Assembly (NCBI GenBank): GCA_032358165.1
Contig: JAALGY010000017.1
Coordinates: forward strand, 1,922,001 to 1,986,000
From: Diplosphaera chodatii
Taxonomy: Eukaryota; Chlorophyta; Trebouxiophyceae; Prasiolales; Stichococcaceae
Direction of reading: 5' to 3'
Length of the DNA stretch: 64,000 bases
Shown: piece by piece, positions 22,456 through 33,859 of the stretch
Position numbering within the stretch: position 1 is the stretch's first letter
Layout of the letters: every line of letters begins with the position of its first letter
The notes under the pieces: model-generated
The model's input: only the letters and a program-made list of their open reading frames with translations
The model's database searches: none
Told to the model about the DNA's origin: nothing
Position numbers and translations under genes: made by a program

Positions 22456-25252
22456 TCACGACTGATCGCCGTCGGAGCGGATGCCAGCCAGCGAGTGAGC
22501 GCTGCTGTCGCGGGTGAGGCCACCGCGCTGCCGCAGCAGCTCGCCGCCGCCCTCGCCGCCCGACCGGGGGCTGTCACCAGCAACAGAGGAGGCGCGGCTG
22601 CCATGCGGATGGCGTCGTGCCCGATGCAGCAGCCTGAAAGGCAGGGCCGACAGCTCAGCCAGTTGGTGGTCAAGCAGTGCCCCGAATAGATACAGACATC
22701 TGGCATCTCATGCTCACAGCAGTTTGCACATATGCCTCGCGGCAACGGACTGAAGCAACCCACCTGCGAGCCTGCGAGGCTGCTAGAACAGAGCCAGACA
22801 GTCGGTGCTGCCTGGCGTGCTCCACGGGTGCCACCAGCACACTCAATGGAATGTCCACCCGGCCCAATGTCAGGTCGTTCTGTGGCAGGCCTGCGGCAAG
22901 AGTTGTCCAGGCCGAATGATTGGCAATTCACTCCATGCAGAGACCTTTCATTGCAGCATGCACAAGCAACTTCACAGAGACAGCACCTGTCTCCATGTTG
23001 TGCGCCATGACGACCTTCAGCACTTGCGCTGAGTCATACACGCACAGGTGGGTCTTCTCCTGCCACGCGGGCGCCACTGTATTCCATCGTGTCGTGGTGG
23101 TTGCCGACTGCACGTTCGGGCCATGCTCAGACCTGTAAATAATGACACAACCTCTTGGCTTTTCGCCCGCATCCTCGAAGTGTGCCACAGCATGTCCAAC
23201 TCGTCTAAATCTGCAGTGCTGCCCTGGTGTGGTGTATCACATTCAGCACGCTGACAAAGGTGCAGCGCACTCGACAGAGGTGCCAGCGCTGCCGATGACC
23301 ATGGCTGCGTAAGGATGCAGCGGCTTCTCCTTCCGGGTTATGGTGTGCACTCGCGGCGGCAGCCGCGCCTCCAGCACCTCCACCGTCACCACCCCTGCAG
23401 CATACGCAGAGTCTCATACATTGTGCATGATGGTCCACTGCCATCATGCCAGCAACACTCGTTATCAACCTCAAATTTGTAACGTGCACACCTAGCGGTG
23501 CATGCCACTGCTCCAGTTCCTCTGAGTGGATGAACGGGATGCTGACCTGCTTCGGCCACACCTGCACCAGAGCATAGGCAGGTCGCATGTGCCTCAGCAG
23601 CCCACATGCATCCGCAGAAACTCGAGCATCAGGATGTGCTGCTGGCAACAAAGAGTGCAGAGTACATACCATGCCCATGAGGTAGCCCTGCACCAGGCTC
23701 TGCATGATCCAGTCAGCCACAGCTGGCATGCTCATGATGTCTGTGCCGCCGACACCCCTGCCAGCACACCGCACAGCTTACGTGGGGTGCCAGGTTGATT
23801 TCGATGCCTTCGATATCATGTGCAATCTGGGTTATGCAGGACTGCTCACCGCACGTCAAAGTCAATCATTGGCATCTCCAGCCAGCTCAGGCTGACGCCG
23901 CCAACGAATGGCACATCCTGCACAGATCATAGGAGCTCATGCATGAGACACCGCCATGTGCGGACTGTGCTTGCAATTTGCATCACAATCGGGCGTGGTG
24001 TGTCTGTGTAGTGCATGTTCAGACACCTGCATGATGGGCGTGAGGGTCACACGCAGCATGCCAGCCACATGCAGCGTGTTGAATGCCACGTGCATCTCTG
24101 GCGTCAGGTTGATTTGTGGCAGGACCTTGAGCTTGCCTGCAGCAAGGACATGCAGATGACCAGCTGTATGTCACTGATTCATGAAACCATGACACAGTGC
24201 CGGTGCCCAGCCACAGAGCAAGAACACTTGCGAACACGAACCAATTTTCATCTGCTTGATCATCCATTTTGAGGAAGGCTGCAGCTTGAGCGTGATGTCT
24301 GCAGTCAGGAGCGCATAGCGATGTCATGCCTGCAGCGATCAGCGTGTGCACTTGTCTGTGTTGGCAGCGACATTGTACGGCACCCGGATCGCACCTGGCT
24401 GCCCAGCCCACCGGACATCGACATCGAGCACGATGCCCAGCTGGTCGGCGCCTGTTCGGAAGGATGAGTTCTTCACGCCCACGATCTGGATGGCGGAGGA
24501 GCCAAAGGATAACGAATCGAACTCGCAACCTGCCACTGCCGACGGCGCATTCGCCTGCAATGCACAACAGTAGCACGCTGATGCTCGATCGATTGAGATG
24601 CACTGCTGATGTGCGAAATTTTGACGGCCGTATCAGCCAACATGCAGTCAACATAGATAGAATGGTACATCAGGAGTGCCAAGTGGTGACGCAGCATGGT
24701 ACCTGAAGCAGCGGCTCCAGCTCTGCCTTCAGTAGGTTGCAGATTGCACGGTCGAATGCAGGCCAAAGCAGCTGCAAGCTGTCGTTTAGAAATCGGGCGC
24801 GCTCATACTCTGAGAACTTGACCCAAGCTGGGATATATCCCAGCACAAGGCGCAGGCCGTCATCGTCCAAGTCGGTGATGCATCTGACCGCCGCAGCAAA
24901 TTGCGCACGCTTGCGCGCCTTTAGGCCTGCGGAAGCACAGCCATCATCACCAGCTTTTTGGAATGCGCCGGTGCGGGCTGCATGCATGACCATGCAGCAG
25001 CACTGTTGCATCACCAGCTTTTTGGCATGCGCCGGTGCTGGCTGCATGCATGACCATGCAGCAGCACTGTTGCCCACCTGCCGTGAAGAAGAGAACATTG
25101 CCGGCAATCAAGGCCGCCTGGAGCGACAGTACGCCACTGCTGCCAAGGCCCTTCCGCAGCCGATTTGCCAGACATAGTGTCTTTACAAGCGCCGTGCGGG
25201 TGTGCAGGAGGGCGCCTCTGCCAGCGCCCACGAGCGCTTTCAAATACCCCAT
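22456..25252 (-). CDS. extended synaptotagmin-like protein (membrane anchor, SMP domain, C2 domain)
   Basis: Lipid-transfer tether at ER-plasma membrane contact sites by family analogy. Exons on the minus strand are 25078-25252, 24703-24926, 24395-24554, 24242-24298, 24027-24136, 23850-23917, 23670-23757, 23492-23561, 23250-23394, 22987-23132, 22764-22890 and 22456-22633, giving 515 aa. Residues ~40-58 are hydrophobic (LSLQAALIAGNVLFF). The SMP domain follows: LQLLWPAFDRAICNLLKAEL, FDSLSFGSSAIQIVGVK, LGIVLDVDVRWAGQPDITL, VAFNTLHVAGMLRVTLTP, GGVSLSWLEMPMIDFDVR and VADWIMQSLVQGYLM, ending WPKQVSIPF. One C2 domain runs from GVVTVEVLEARLPPR through RWNTVAPAWQEKTHLCVYD to LTLGRVDIPLSVL. The tail is Arg/Ser/Gly-rich. 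Only one C2 domain is encoded, fewer than in plant SYTs. The calcium ligands are not obviously present. Confidence 0.88.
24945..25072. repeat. 64-bp tandem duplication in intron 1 of the extended synaptotagmin gene
   Basis: Two adjacent copies with period 64 (24945-25008 and 25009-25072) contain the shared core CACCAGCTTTTTGG and GGCTGCATGCATGACCATGC. They differ at about two positions, so the duplication is recent. It ends just before the exon 1 splice donor. Confidence 0.92.
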
Positions 25253-25631
25253 GATGAGCGTCGATCACATTGCGTTGCTGATCACCGGCAGCAAGGGTCC
25301 GAGCTCTGCTACAATACGGTGCTCAATGGCACCCAGGGCGCACAGTCGGACCACAATCCTGCGGGCTCTTTAAATCCAAGTTACAGCGTGAAAGCAGCTG
25401 CAAATGCTAAAGCAAGTCTTCTGACTGGCATGTTGACTGCCGGAGGCTCATCAGCTTCGCCTGCAGGCGAAGACCCTCGCTAGATCGACTCGATTCCAAG
25501 GTCACACACCAACAGCTTACGATGGTGACTTCAGCTGAAGTTGTCCAATTAGTGCGCACAATGAAGCCAAAGGGTATAAAATGACAAAGCCTGGCTAGTG
25601 TTGTGCTTGCAGTGTCGCTTGCATTCGGTCG
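25253..25631. other. divergent promoter region
   Basis: About 380 bp between the start codons of the extended synaptotagmin (minus) and the Tim17-like gene (plus). It contains a TATA box for the latter. Confidence 0.6.
25574..25581 (+). promoter_or_regulatory. probable TATA box
   Basis: GGGTATAAAATGAC on the plus strand lies about 55 bp upstream of the chosen ATG at 25632. It is the clearest TATA-type element seen in the window, and its position supports that start. Confidence 0.55.
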
Positions 25632-27155
25632 ATGAATGCTGAGCTGGAGCTTGTCGAGATCCTCGGCACGAAGCTGCGCAGTGCAGCAGCAGCATGCAGC
25701 ACTGGTGCACTACTTGTATTCAACAGTATTCAACAGGTTCGCAAATCTTAGTAGATGCGATCCAACAATCGAAACACGCATATAGTGCAGCATGCAGACA
25801 GGTGCTAGGAATGATATAGTAAAGGAACGCGGGTGGTGTCGGCGCTAGTGCATTGAGCTGCAGCACCACAAAGGGTAAGATGGAAGGTGGCAGAGAGCGC
25901 TTGCACGCAGAGGCTGGTGACAACAATACATCCCATCACACGGCATCACAGCCTAACAGTCCTTACCGAGCCGCATATGAGCGTCTCAGCGCAGCGTTCC
26001 ACACCGCCACCGCGCGAGTGGAACCAGGCGAAGTGGTGGGAACTGCTGACACAACCTGAACTCACTCAAGGTTGCATGAAGTTCACGTCAGCATCACCAG
26101 GCACTGGAATTTGCCTTGCAGCCGCCGGAGGCGCCGCCCGAGGCCAAGGAGTTGGCGCAGAACACTCTCATTGCAGTGTTGTTCGGGATCATGTACGGCG
26201 GGGGCAAGCAATGGGTGGTAGATCGGGCTGCAGGTGTGGCTGGGAGCTGCCTTCGTATGCACCTGCTGCCATTGCACATCAGAGTCAGTTGCAAGCTGAG
26301 CCGTGTGTTTCACAGGCATACCAAAGGCGCCACCAGGCCTGCCGACGAAGTTGCACGAGGCCAGATACGTCGCAGACATTCAGACGAATCGCCTGCTTGG
26401 ACAGCTCCGAGCATCGATCAGGTAACTCTGTACGTTGCTGTGAACATGTAGACGCCACATGGATAAAGCTCCAAAGCTGCTATGGAAGTTGTGATAACTG
26501 CAGGGGCGGCGCGACCATTGGCGGCCTTGCTGCTGTGTTCTACACAACACAGATAGTGAGTACCATTGCACGGGGTCGCCGCGACCACCGAGACGTGATG
26601 GCAGCCGGCCTTGTCACTGGAGGCGCAGCTGGCTTCTTCAGTGAGTCGTGTCTGTTGCGCTTGGCGGCGGCTGATGTGTGAATAGCACTGGGGAGGTGCA
26701 TAACAACCTAAAAGTCATTGTGCCTGACCTGAGCTGTCACAGGTTTGTGATGCTGATGTGACCACATGCAGTGCCGGGGAGCCCTGGTATGCGCTTCCAG
26801 AGCGCAGCGCTAGGGGCCGGAGTCGGCTGCCTGGTATGCACCTCTGCTGTGGTAGTAGCATCTAATTGTTCCATAAGTCTACAGCCATCACACCGGCTGA
26901 GCACTGAGAGTGACTGCTGCGCTGCTCCTGCAGGCGGGGTTTCCAATCGGCCTTCTGCAGGAGAAGCTGGCAGACGCCACTCCAGACGACCAGAAGCTGG
27001 CAGGGCAGCCCGGGGCAGCAGCAGACCCAGCAGGCAGTACTTCAGCTACAGATGCTGGTCAGCCGCCACCGTACAGGCAACACAGCCACGACAGCACAGC
27101 TGCTGTCATCGCACAAATGGAGGCCAGCTTGCGGAAAAGCAGGCCCGACCAATGA
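25632..27155 (+). CDS. Tim17/Tim22/Tim23-like membrane protein
   Basis: Exons 25632-25736, 25952-26032, 26101-26233, 26316-26421, 26504-26640, 26772-26833 and 26934-27155 keep frame and give 281 aa. An N-terminal helix region (MNAELELVEILGTKL, SPYRAAYERLSAAF) precedes four Gly/Ala-rich hydrophobic segments: NTLIAVLFGIMYGG, GGATIGGLAAVFYTTQIVST, DVMAAGLVTGGAAGFF and SAALGAGVGCLAGFPIGLL. The motif ARGRRDHRDVMAAGLVTGG resembles the R-x-D-x-x-N-x-x-x-AG signature of the family between segments 2 and 3. The tail is soluble. Probable organellar inner-membrane protein, either translocase-related or complex-I-associated; I cannot say which. An alternative first exon with ATG at 25977 does not keep frame with exon 3. 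Confidence 0.72.
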
Positions 27156-27607
27156 CCTAGCTTGTGTGAGACGTGAGCTCTTGTGTGGGCTGGCACAGGT
27201 AACGTGTAGCGTCAGCTCACAGTACATCGGACTGCAGACTACAGGTACAGGTGTCTTACAATGGACCCCGAGGCCACATTCATGCGGATTGTCATGAAAT
27301 CACGCCACTACCTGCACGTTACTGATGTACTATACACAAGAGAACACCCCTGTCACCAGCACAGCGAACGATGACGCTTCTGTCATTGGAGGCAGCCGAA
27401 GCATAGGCTTTGAAGGCTGCCCTGCCCAGCTGGCTGCAGCCTCAAAGCCTCGACACTCGGCCGTCCTCACTTGGAAACGCTTGATCTCAAGCGTCAACGA
27501 TGTGGCTGTGTCCAGTTCTGCTCTATCTCTGTACGCACTACAATCATGCCAGCCAGTGCAGGCGTGTTTGGCTTGACATGTGGAGTCCATGCCACCTCCC
27601 ACCCCGC
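27156..27607. other. convergent intergenic region
   Basis: About 450 bp between the ends of two converging genes. No feature recognised. Confidence 0.5.
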
Positions 27608-28279
27608 TCAGTATCCGCCCTGAATGTACTCGTGAAGCTTGTCGACCTCTTCCCTGTGCTCTGCGACCATGGTCCGCACCGCGTCTCGAATCGAGACCAT
27701 CCCCAGATAGTCCCCATCGTCCACCACGGGCACGTGTCGGAAGTTGTTGTCGATCATGAGCTCCATGGCTGCCAGGACAGTGTCTGTGGGCGCCACCGTC
27801 TTCAGCACGTGCTCCGGCGTCATGATCGTGGACACCTTGATCTCCTTTGAGCTCTTGCCCGCCACGACCACCTTGGTCAGGTAATCGCGCTCCGTCACAA
27901 GGCCTGCCACCGCCTCTTTGGCTGCAACTTTCAGGTTCTCCTCGCTGCCGGAGAACGTGAACTTGCTGGGATCGAAAACCAGCAACGAGCCTACATTGCC
28001 CTTGGTCATCTTTTTTACAGCGTCAAACACCGTGTCGTCCTTGCTGCACCACAGCCAGGACCCATCATGGTACACTTTGCTCCGCAGGATATCCAGGATC
28101 CGGGTATGGCCCCAGCCCTGACCACTTGACTTGGCTTTCTCGCCCGAGGGCTGCTCCGCAGCCTGTGCCGCTGCGGAGAACGGCCGGATGGCAATGCCCA
28201 GGCGTGATGTGTCTGTGGCGAGGCTCTGGCGCGCCGGCTGCAGGAGGCCGCTGACCCGAGACAGCATTCGCAGCGCCAT
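27608..28279 (-). CDS. mitochondrial protein with two CBS domains (CBSX3-like), single exon
   Basis: A 223-aa protein. The leader MALRMLSRVSGLLQPARQSL with Arg/Ser/Ala composition and FSAAAQ looks like a mitochondrial transit peptide. CBS domain 1 runs from about residue 75 (WLWCSKDDTVFDAVKKM, GNVGSLLVFD, AVAGLVTERDYLTKV); CBS domain 2 follows (VSTIMTPEHVLKTVAPTDTV, FRHVPVVDDGDYLGMVSIRD). CBS pairs bind adenine nucleotides. In Arabidopsis CBSX3 regulates mitochondrial thioredoxin o2, so a similar role is likely. The start is the first ATG with transit-peptide character; the open frame extends further upstream without one. It has no intron, unlike most genes here. Confidence 0.92.
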   Translation of the reverse strand: MALRMLSRVSGLLQPARQSLATDTSRLGIAIRPFSAAAQAAEQPSGEKAKSSGQGWGHTRILDILRSKVYHDGSWLWCSKDDTVFDAVKKMTKGNVGSLLVFDPSKFTFSGSEENLKVAAKEAVAGLVTERDYLTKVVVAGKSSKEIKVSTIMTPEHVLKTVAPTDTVLAAMELMIDNNFRHVPVVDDGDYLGMVSIRDAVRTMVAEHREEVDKLHEYIQGGY

Positions 28280-28769
28280 GATGCGGAGGTAGCAGATGCG
28301 CAGCAGACGCAGGATTTGCCGGATCGCGCTTGCTGCTCTAAATTTCCTGGCAAAGCCTGGCCCTAGGCAGCTAGGGTTGGTAGCTCGGGAGTTGGGACCC
28401 GTCCTGATGCATTGATGGGACCAAATGGAGCTCCCATGCAGTCCTTTCGCCGGGTTGCTGCTTGCTGCTGTCCTCTGCCTTTGCTGCACATGCGCAAGAG
28501 AACAGCGCGTGTTTTGGCGCTCGTAGCTCCCAGGTCTTGGCACCAGTTATGGCAGCAAATGGCTAAGCTCTCATTGCCACACCCTGCCGGCGGTGCCATA
28601 ATGCCATTGCACTAAGAGCAGTTGGCATTCCTCTATGGCCCCCATCTGCTGCATGCCCCTCAGTTGCTATCGTAGCAGTCAGGACAAGTGTTTGAGTTGG
28701 CCACGGATAACACTGCTGCGTGCCAAGCATGCTGATCCGTTTCAAACAGCTGCTACAGTCCCCTCCCCT

Positions 28770-30798
28770 TCATGGCTTCGACTTCACGCTGGTGCCCTTG
28801 CGCTTCTTGCGGCCGTGCTCCTCCTGCTCAGCAGCAGCCGCCGCCGCAGCAGCAGCGGCAGAAGCAGCGCCAGCGGGTGCTGCAACGCTCGTGGGCGCTG
28901 CCACCGCCGCGCTTGCCGGCGCCACTGGGTCCTGTGATAACCACATGACCACACTTGACCACAGAGCAACATCTTCCGCATCAGAGCAGCAATGCAGTCA
29001 GACGCCGCAAGCTGTGTGCACACACTGCCTGCGATCTGCGATGGGCCCAAGCGATGTGGTATGCAGCAGTGTCGCAGTGGAAGCGTGCAGTGCCAGGGCT
29101 GGGCGCACCTCGCCACCGGTGACCAGCTCGGTGAGGCTGATGTGCTCGTCCATGCCATCCGGCTGCTGCGCGCCCGGTGGCGGCAGGTGCGCCAGCTGCG
29201 CAGCGCCCACCTGCTGGAATCGCCGGGTCAGTCAACGGTCATCAGGAGAGTGACATCGACACTGATGTGTCAGGGTCGCCCCTCACTGGCAGCAGGCTTG
29301 AGCTAGTATCGCCAGAGGAAGCTGTGGGTACGCCAGGCCCCATAGCCTCGGCTTCGCATCCTACACTGCAATACAATGGAAGCTCGCAAGAGGGTTGAGC
29401 CCCTGCACACCTTGCGTTTCGCGCCGGCCGCAGCTTGCGCACCGGCGCCTGCGTCCAGCAGCATCTGGGCATGCTCCTCCGCCACATCCTCGCCCTCACC
29501 TGCAGCCATGCAGCCAGGTCGTCTGGTACAACATGCAACATTGCATAAGTTGGTGCTTCTGCCCTGGACGCTGCAACCCTATGAACAATTCGAAACGTGG
29601 CTACCAAGGCAGCATATAAGATGAGCAGCAGGCAGCCATGCAGCTGGCCAACGCCAAAAGCAGCTGAGCCTCAGCGAGCACAGCGTGCCTTCGTGGGCCT
29701 CGTCGTCTGGGTTGCTGGTGGCCAGCAGCTCTGGGTGCGCGGCGAAGTACGCCTCCTTCCAAGCCTTTTTCTGCTCCGGCGTCAGTTTTGACCACTCGGC
29801 CACCGCCAGCTGCGATGCACACACTCCTGGTAGGACTGCGGGGCTCGGCATCAAGCCAATCATGTGATGGCTCCTTGTGACCATGCTTCGATGACAAGGT
29901 CCAAAACTCGCAAGTGATCAACTGCTGCTGGCCAGTGGTTCACATTCATGACAGCAACGTACGCCATTGAATGTGAGCGGCCCTGTAGTCCATACCTTGA
30001 ACAGCTCGTTGTTGTTTTTGTCCTCCTCGATGGTCATGCCCTGCGCTTTGAGATCCGCCATCTTCTCGCGCACAAAGTGGTTGAAGGCCGTCGGCTTTCG
30101 CACGATCTTGTCACGCTTGATCTGCAGCAAAGGTGACGTTGGCATCTAGTGTGCAGTGTGCAATAACACTTAGCCGTCGCCTAGGTGGACTTCACATGCA
30201 AGTGGGAAGAACCTTGTGAAGCATGAAACACTATGCAATCTGAACAATTGCCACCTTGCGGGGTCGCCCCGGCCCGGGGCCGCCTGCATGACCGCCAGCA
30301 CTGCCCTTTGCAGCCGGCAGCAGGTCCGCCTTGACACGGTACAGCGGCTGGCTCGGGACGGTGCCCGTCGTCTGGAAGGACTGCACAAGTGGCCCACCGC
30401 GCAGTCGTCAGGACGCTCAGCAACTTCATGGCTGAGCAGCAGCAGCAGCAGCAGCAACTGTACACTTGGAGATCCTATGCAATTTGCAGCTCTGATTGTG
30501 CCAACAAGATACACACTGAGGCCTGCACCTGCACCGCGTGCTCGACATGCGCCAGAAAGCCACGGAACTCGGATGTGATGAAGCCAAACAGCTTGACGAC
30601 GTCTTCGGTGCCGACAATGGGCTGGGGCTGCTCCTGCCCAAGCCCCTCGTGCGCTTGGTGTTCGTGCGGCTGCTCCTGCGGGCCGTTGTGCTCGTGGTGT
30701 AGCTGCGGGGGCATGCCGGGCACTCCCATGCCCAGCTCAGTGCCCGGAGCCGCGGCCAGTGGCGGCGCCGACATCCCCATCTGGGTGAGGTCTGCCAT
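28770..30798 (-). CDS. HMG-box protein
   Basis: Exons on the minus strand are 30529-30798, 30255-30380, 29996-30121, 29689-29809, 29411-29499, 29109-29210 and 28770-28931, giving 331 aa. The N-terminal ~90 residues are Met/Pro/Gly/His/Gln-rich, then VEDVVKLFGFITSEFRGFL-like helix (TEDVVKLFGFITSEF). The HMG box spans two exons: VRKPTAFNHFVREKMADLKA with insert EEDKNNNELFK, then VAEWSKLTPEQKKAWKEAYF. It carries the Pro, Phe, Trp and Tyr positions expected for DNA bending. The tail has long Ala runs and a basic end RKKRKGTSVKSK that could be a nuclear signal. The intron after 29689 would need a GC donor (GCACGC), so that join is slightly less sure. Probable chromatin or transcription protein. 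Confidence 0.85.
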
Positions 30799-31388
30799 GG
30801 CTCCGGGGTGTCAGGCTGTCGCACGCGGCTGTGCTCTGCTCCTGGCCGGCACCCGCTGCCTGCGATCACGCAGGAGGCAGTGTCAGGCAGTGCATGGCGC
30901 TGGCAGTGGCCAGCAGCGCCACTCTGCTGCTGCCCTGTGCAGCGCTGCTGAGTGCGGAGAGACTCGAGAAGCTGACGCGCCGCTGGCGTACCGAGCAGCC
31001 CTGCACAACTGGCTGCGACGATCTGCAGTGGCTGGGGGGCCGGAGCCCTGCGACAGCTGTTTCGCCACATATCATAACGGATAGGAACCACACGGTGGGG
31101 GGTCCCAGGCAACAGGCAGAAGCGCGACGGTACGCACGCAGGCCGTGCCTGCGCTGCGGATGAGTCCGTCGCTGGAGCGCGCGCCTCGCGACGACAGGCA
31201 AGCCGGTGTCCCTTTCAGTTGCAGAGGCCTTCCCGTGCATCGGGGCCGGCAGTTTGGCCCCGAGAACAGTCTACGTGACTACAGGGAGTCCCTTCAGCTT
31301 CCAGCCTCCTGTTTGCAGCATGGTCATCCACTGCAGCTTTGCCAACATCTCACCAGCATCATGTGTCAAATGCAGGTCACCGTGCAGG
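30799..31388. other. intergenic region, no gene seen
   Basis: About 590 bp between two minus-strand genes; promoter of the HMG gene and 3' region of the transporter gene. Nothing else supported. Confidence 0.5.
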
Positions 31389-33232
31389 TCAACCAGCTGT
31401 TCGTGAGTCCGGGCCAGCCCACAGTTGCTGCAGCTCGCCGCCCCGTTCTAGCACATCCCCATTGCGAGTGCCCTTGCTGTTGTGCCTGTCCATGTCGGCG
31501 TCATCTGCCTCCGTATGCCCTACCGGCATCAGCCCTATAGCTGGCGCCGGAGCCGCATTAACCTCGCCAGCCGCAGAGAACATTATGATGCCCGCGGCCA
31601 CAAGACTCAGTGACCCAAAGAATGCCCAGGCAGAGGCGCCTGAGAACCCACCTGTACCACATGCAGCCCACACAATACCACACCGTTTGTAGAGTCAGGC
31701 TGCAGCCCCTGACCACTTTGCGTTCGTGTCAGTGCCTTCACGTCGCTTGCATCTGTGCTCACCAAAGAATACAACGCGGGCGACGGCGGCCCAAAGGTCT
31801 GAAGAAAGCAGAGACAGGTTCAACACTGCTGCGCCGCCCAGCCGCAACACAACGGGCACCTGCAAGGGGCAGTTCGCGTGACATGGCCCAACTGTCTCCT
31901 CCTGGACATGGCTGTGACATAGTTGCTTTGTCCAGATGGTTGTGACCCACCAAGCTGTAGAACGCCAGGAGCGTAATGACATATAGCAGAAGCGGTCCAA
32001 ACATCTGCAGAGATCACCACAACAATCATCTTGCTAGTCACTACCGGCATGAAAAGTGTCGCAGGTGGCAGTGTTGCGACAATGCACTGCAGAACTCTGC
32101 AGTCACCTGCCAATCCCACGGCGCCTCCCGCAGAGCTGAATGCTCTATGATGCCAGCCTGAACCAGGCTGAAGAGCGAGCCAAAGGCGCCCAGTAGAGCA
32201 AGCAGCTCGGCATTGCTGACATTACCTGTGAGACATCTAGTAGCATTGAGGAAAGAGCATACAAGCATCGCTGCGTCCGGCAATCCATGTACAGTCGACC
32301 ACGATTGAGCTGCACATGACATCCTATGCTGAGTCTCACCCAGCAGGTGCTCCTGGGCCACATTGCCAACGGCGTACAACAATGCACCAATCAGGACGAA
32401 CACATCGCCCAGCAGGGCGTGTTTGTAGCCGCTGTGCCGGGCTCCGGCGCCGTCTGCAAGCACCAGCACCGCCAGGCCACCAATGCACACAGCCGCACCC
32501 ATATAGTGCAGCGCGCGGTACCGAGCCCCCAGCAGCAGCTTTGTCAGCAGCAGGACGCCTGCATAGCCATCAGTGACAATGGCAAGTGTTGCTCAACCAC
32601 GATAGCTGCAAGGTCACATATAGTGCATCAGGGGTATCCAGAATGCAGCATAAGAGAGCTGAAGTCACCTGGAATTGAAGCACAGTCGAGGAGGGTGACG
32701 CTTGTGATGGATGTGTACCGGTAAGCCTTGTTGAGCAGGAAGTTTGCTTCCATGTCAACGAGTGCCAGTGCTGCAAACTTGCCAAGGTGCTGCCACTGCT
32801 GTCCCCGATTCTGTGCAGCATTGACACCTCGGCCAGGCAACCGGCTGACAAAGCTGAGCCGCTGGTCCTGGGGTGCGCAAAGCAGCAGCCAGGCACAGCA
32901 TGAGGCCGCCAGGCAGACATACACCAGCAAAGACTGCGAGGTCGGAAGGAAGACACCCTGCATGACATCGGCATCACAGAAACATCAGGCCAGTGGAAAC
33001 AAGGCTGGCATGACACATGGGAATGGGAACCACAGTCCAGCAACATGTGCGCATGAGCAGTTGCAAGAGGTAGGTGTGCGGGAGGCTCAAGACATATTGG
33101 TTGCACCTGCCGGGAGAGGCTCTCAGAGCAGGCACCCACGGTAGCTAACAGCAAGGAGGCAACTTGCCCCAGCAGCGCTGCACGCAGCCAGGCTCCGGCG
33201 GCGTGGTTACTATTGCTGGGCTCGCGTTGCAT
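31389..33232 (-). CDS. SLC35F-type membrane transporter (EamA/DUF914-like)
   Basis: Exons on the minus strand are 33107-33232, 32669-32957, 32340-32558, 32107-32225, 31951-32004, 31763-31859 and 31389-31651, giving 388 aa. About ten hydrophobic segments are visible, including LRAALLGQVASLLLATVGA, LLVYVCLAASCCAWLLL, YMGAAVCIGGLAVLVLADG, GDVFVLIGALLYAVGNVAQE, LLALLGAFGSLFSLVQAGII, FGPLLLYVITLLAFYSLV and AFFGSLSLVAAGIIMFSAAG. The motifs LVDMEANFLLNKAYRYTSIT and SVTLLDCASIPGVLLLTKLL match the SLC35F1/F2/F6 pattern. The substrate is unknown. The C-terminal ~50 residues are soluble. The start is the first ATG in exon 1; a GTG-led extension of five codons is not used. Confidence 0.9.
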
Positions 33233-33859
33233 GACAGAGCTCGTCACATGAAATCAACACGGCATATTGCTTATAGTGTTGTTCCCTTCAGCGTGGACAG
33301 CGTCGCAAGGGGTGTCGACATGATGCCAGCGCCCCTGGTCGAAAGATGCGCCGCCCACTTGTCTGGGAAACGTTGCCTTGCCCAGCAGATTACAGCAAAG
33401 AAGACCACCACAGCGGCCTATCGACAAGCTGCTTTATGAACATTTCCATGTCGTGCACGGTTGTCGGACACGCATGGTGCACGCCTGCTTGGCGATGCAG
33501 CTGCCCTGCGAGTGTCGGATGGTCCAAATCAGCTTCCTCAGCCAGAGCTTATACACCTGGTCGTACCTGGGGTCACGCAGTGTGCAGTCTGTGCATGCAG
33601 CAAGTGACCGACTGCACAAGCTGATGTGTGCAACACACCGAGGCCGATCACCACCGGACCGGCAAAGGAGCTTGCTGGGATCCAGCTGTGCATCTGCTGC
33701 AGAAGCAGTTCACGAACACAGTCGTGATCTGGGCACGCTTCGGCAAACCATTGGCAATCAGACATGAGGAGCGTCACAGGGCGGGGCTCGTAGTATTGTT
33801 GCACTAGCCAGAGGGAGCAGTCTGCAGGGACACCCACCTGCGGGACTTGATCCGGGAAT
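33233..33859. other. divergent promoter region of the SLC35F and channel genes
   Basis: About 630 bp between two opposite start codons. No element recognised. Confidence 0.5.

Noticed and set aside
25977..26070. Alternative first exon (MSVSAQRS...) for the Tim17-like gene
   Set aside because: It cannot be spliced in frame to the next exon, whereas the 25632 and 25952 exons can, and they lie below a TATA box.
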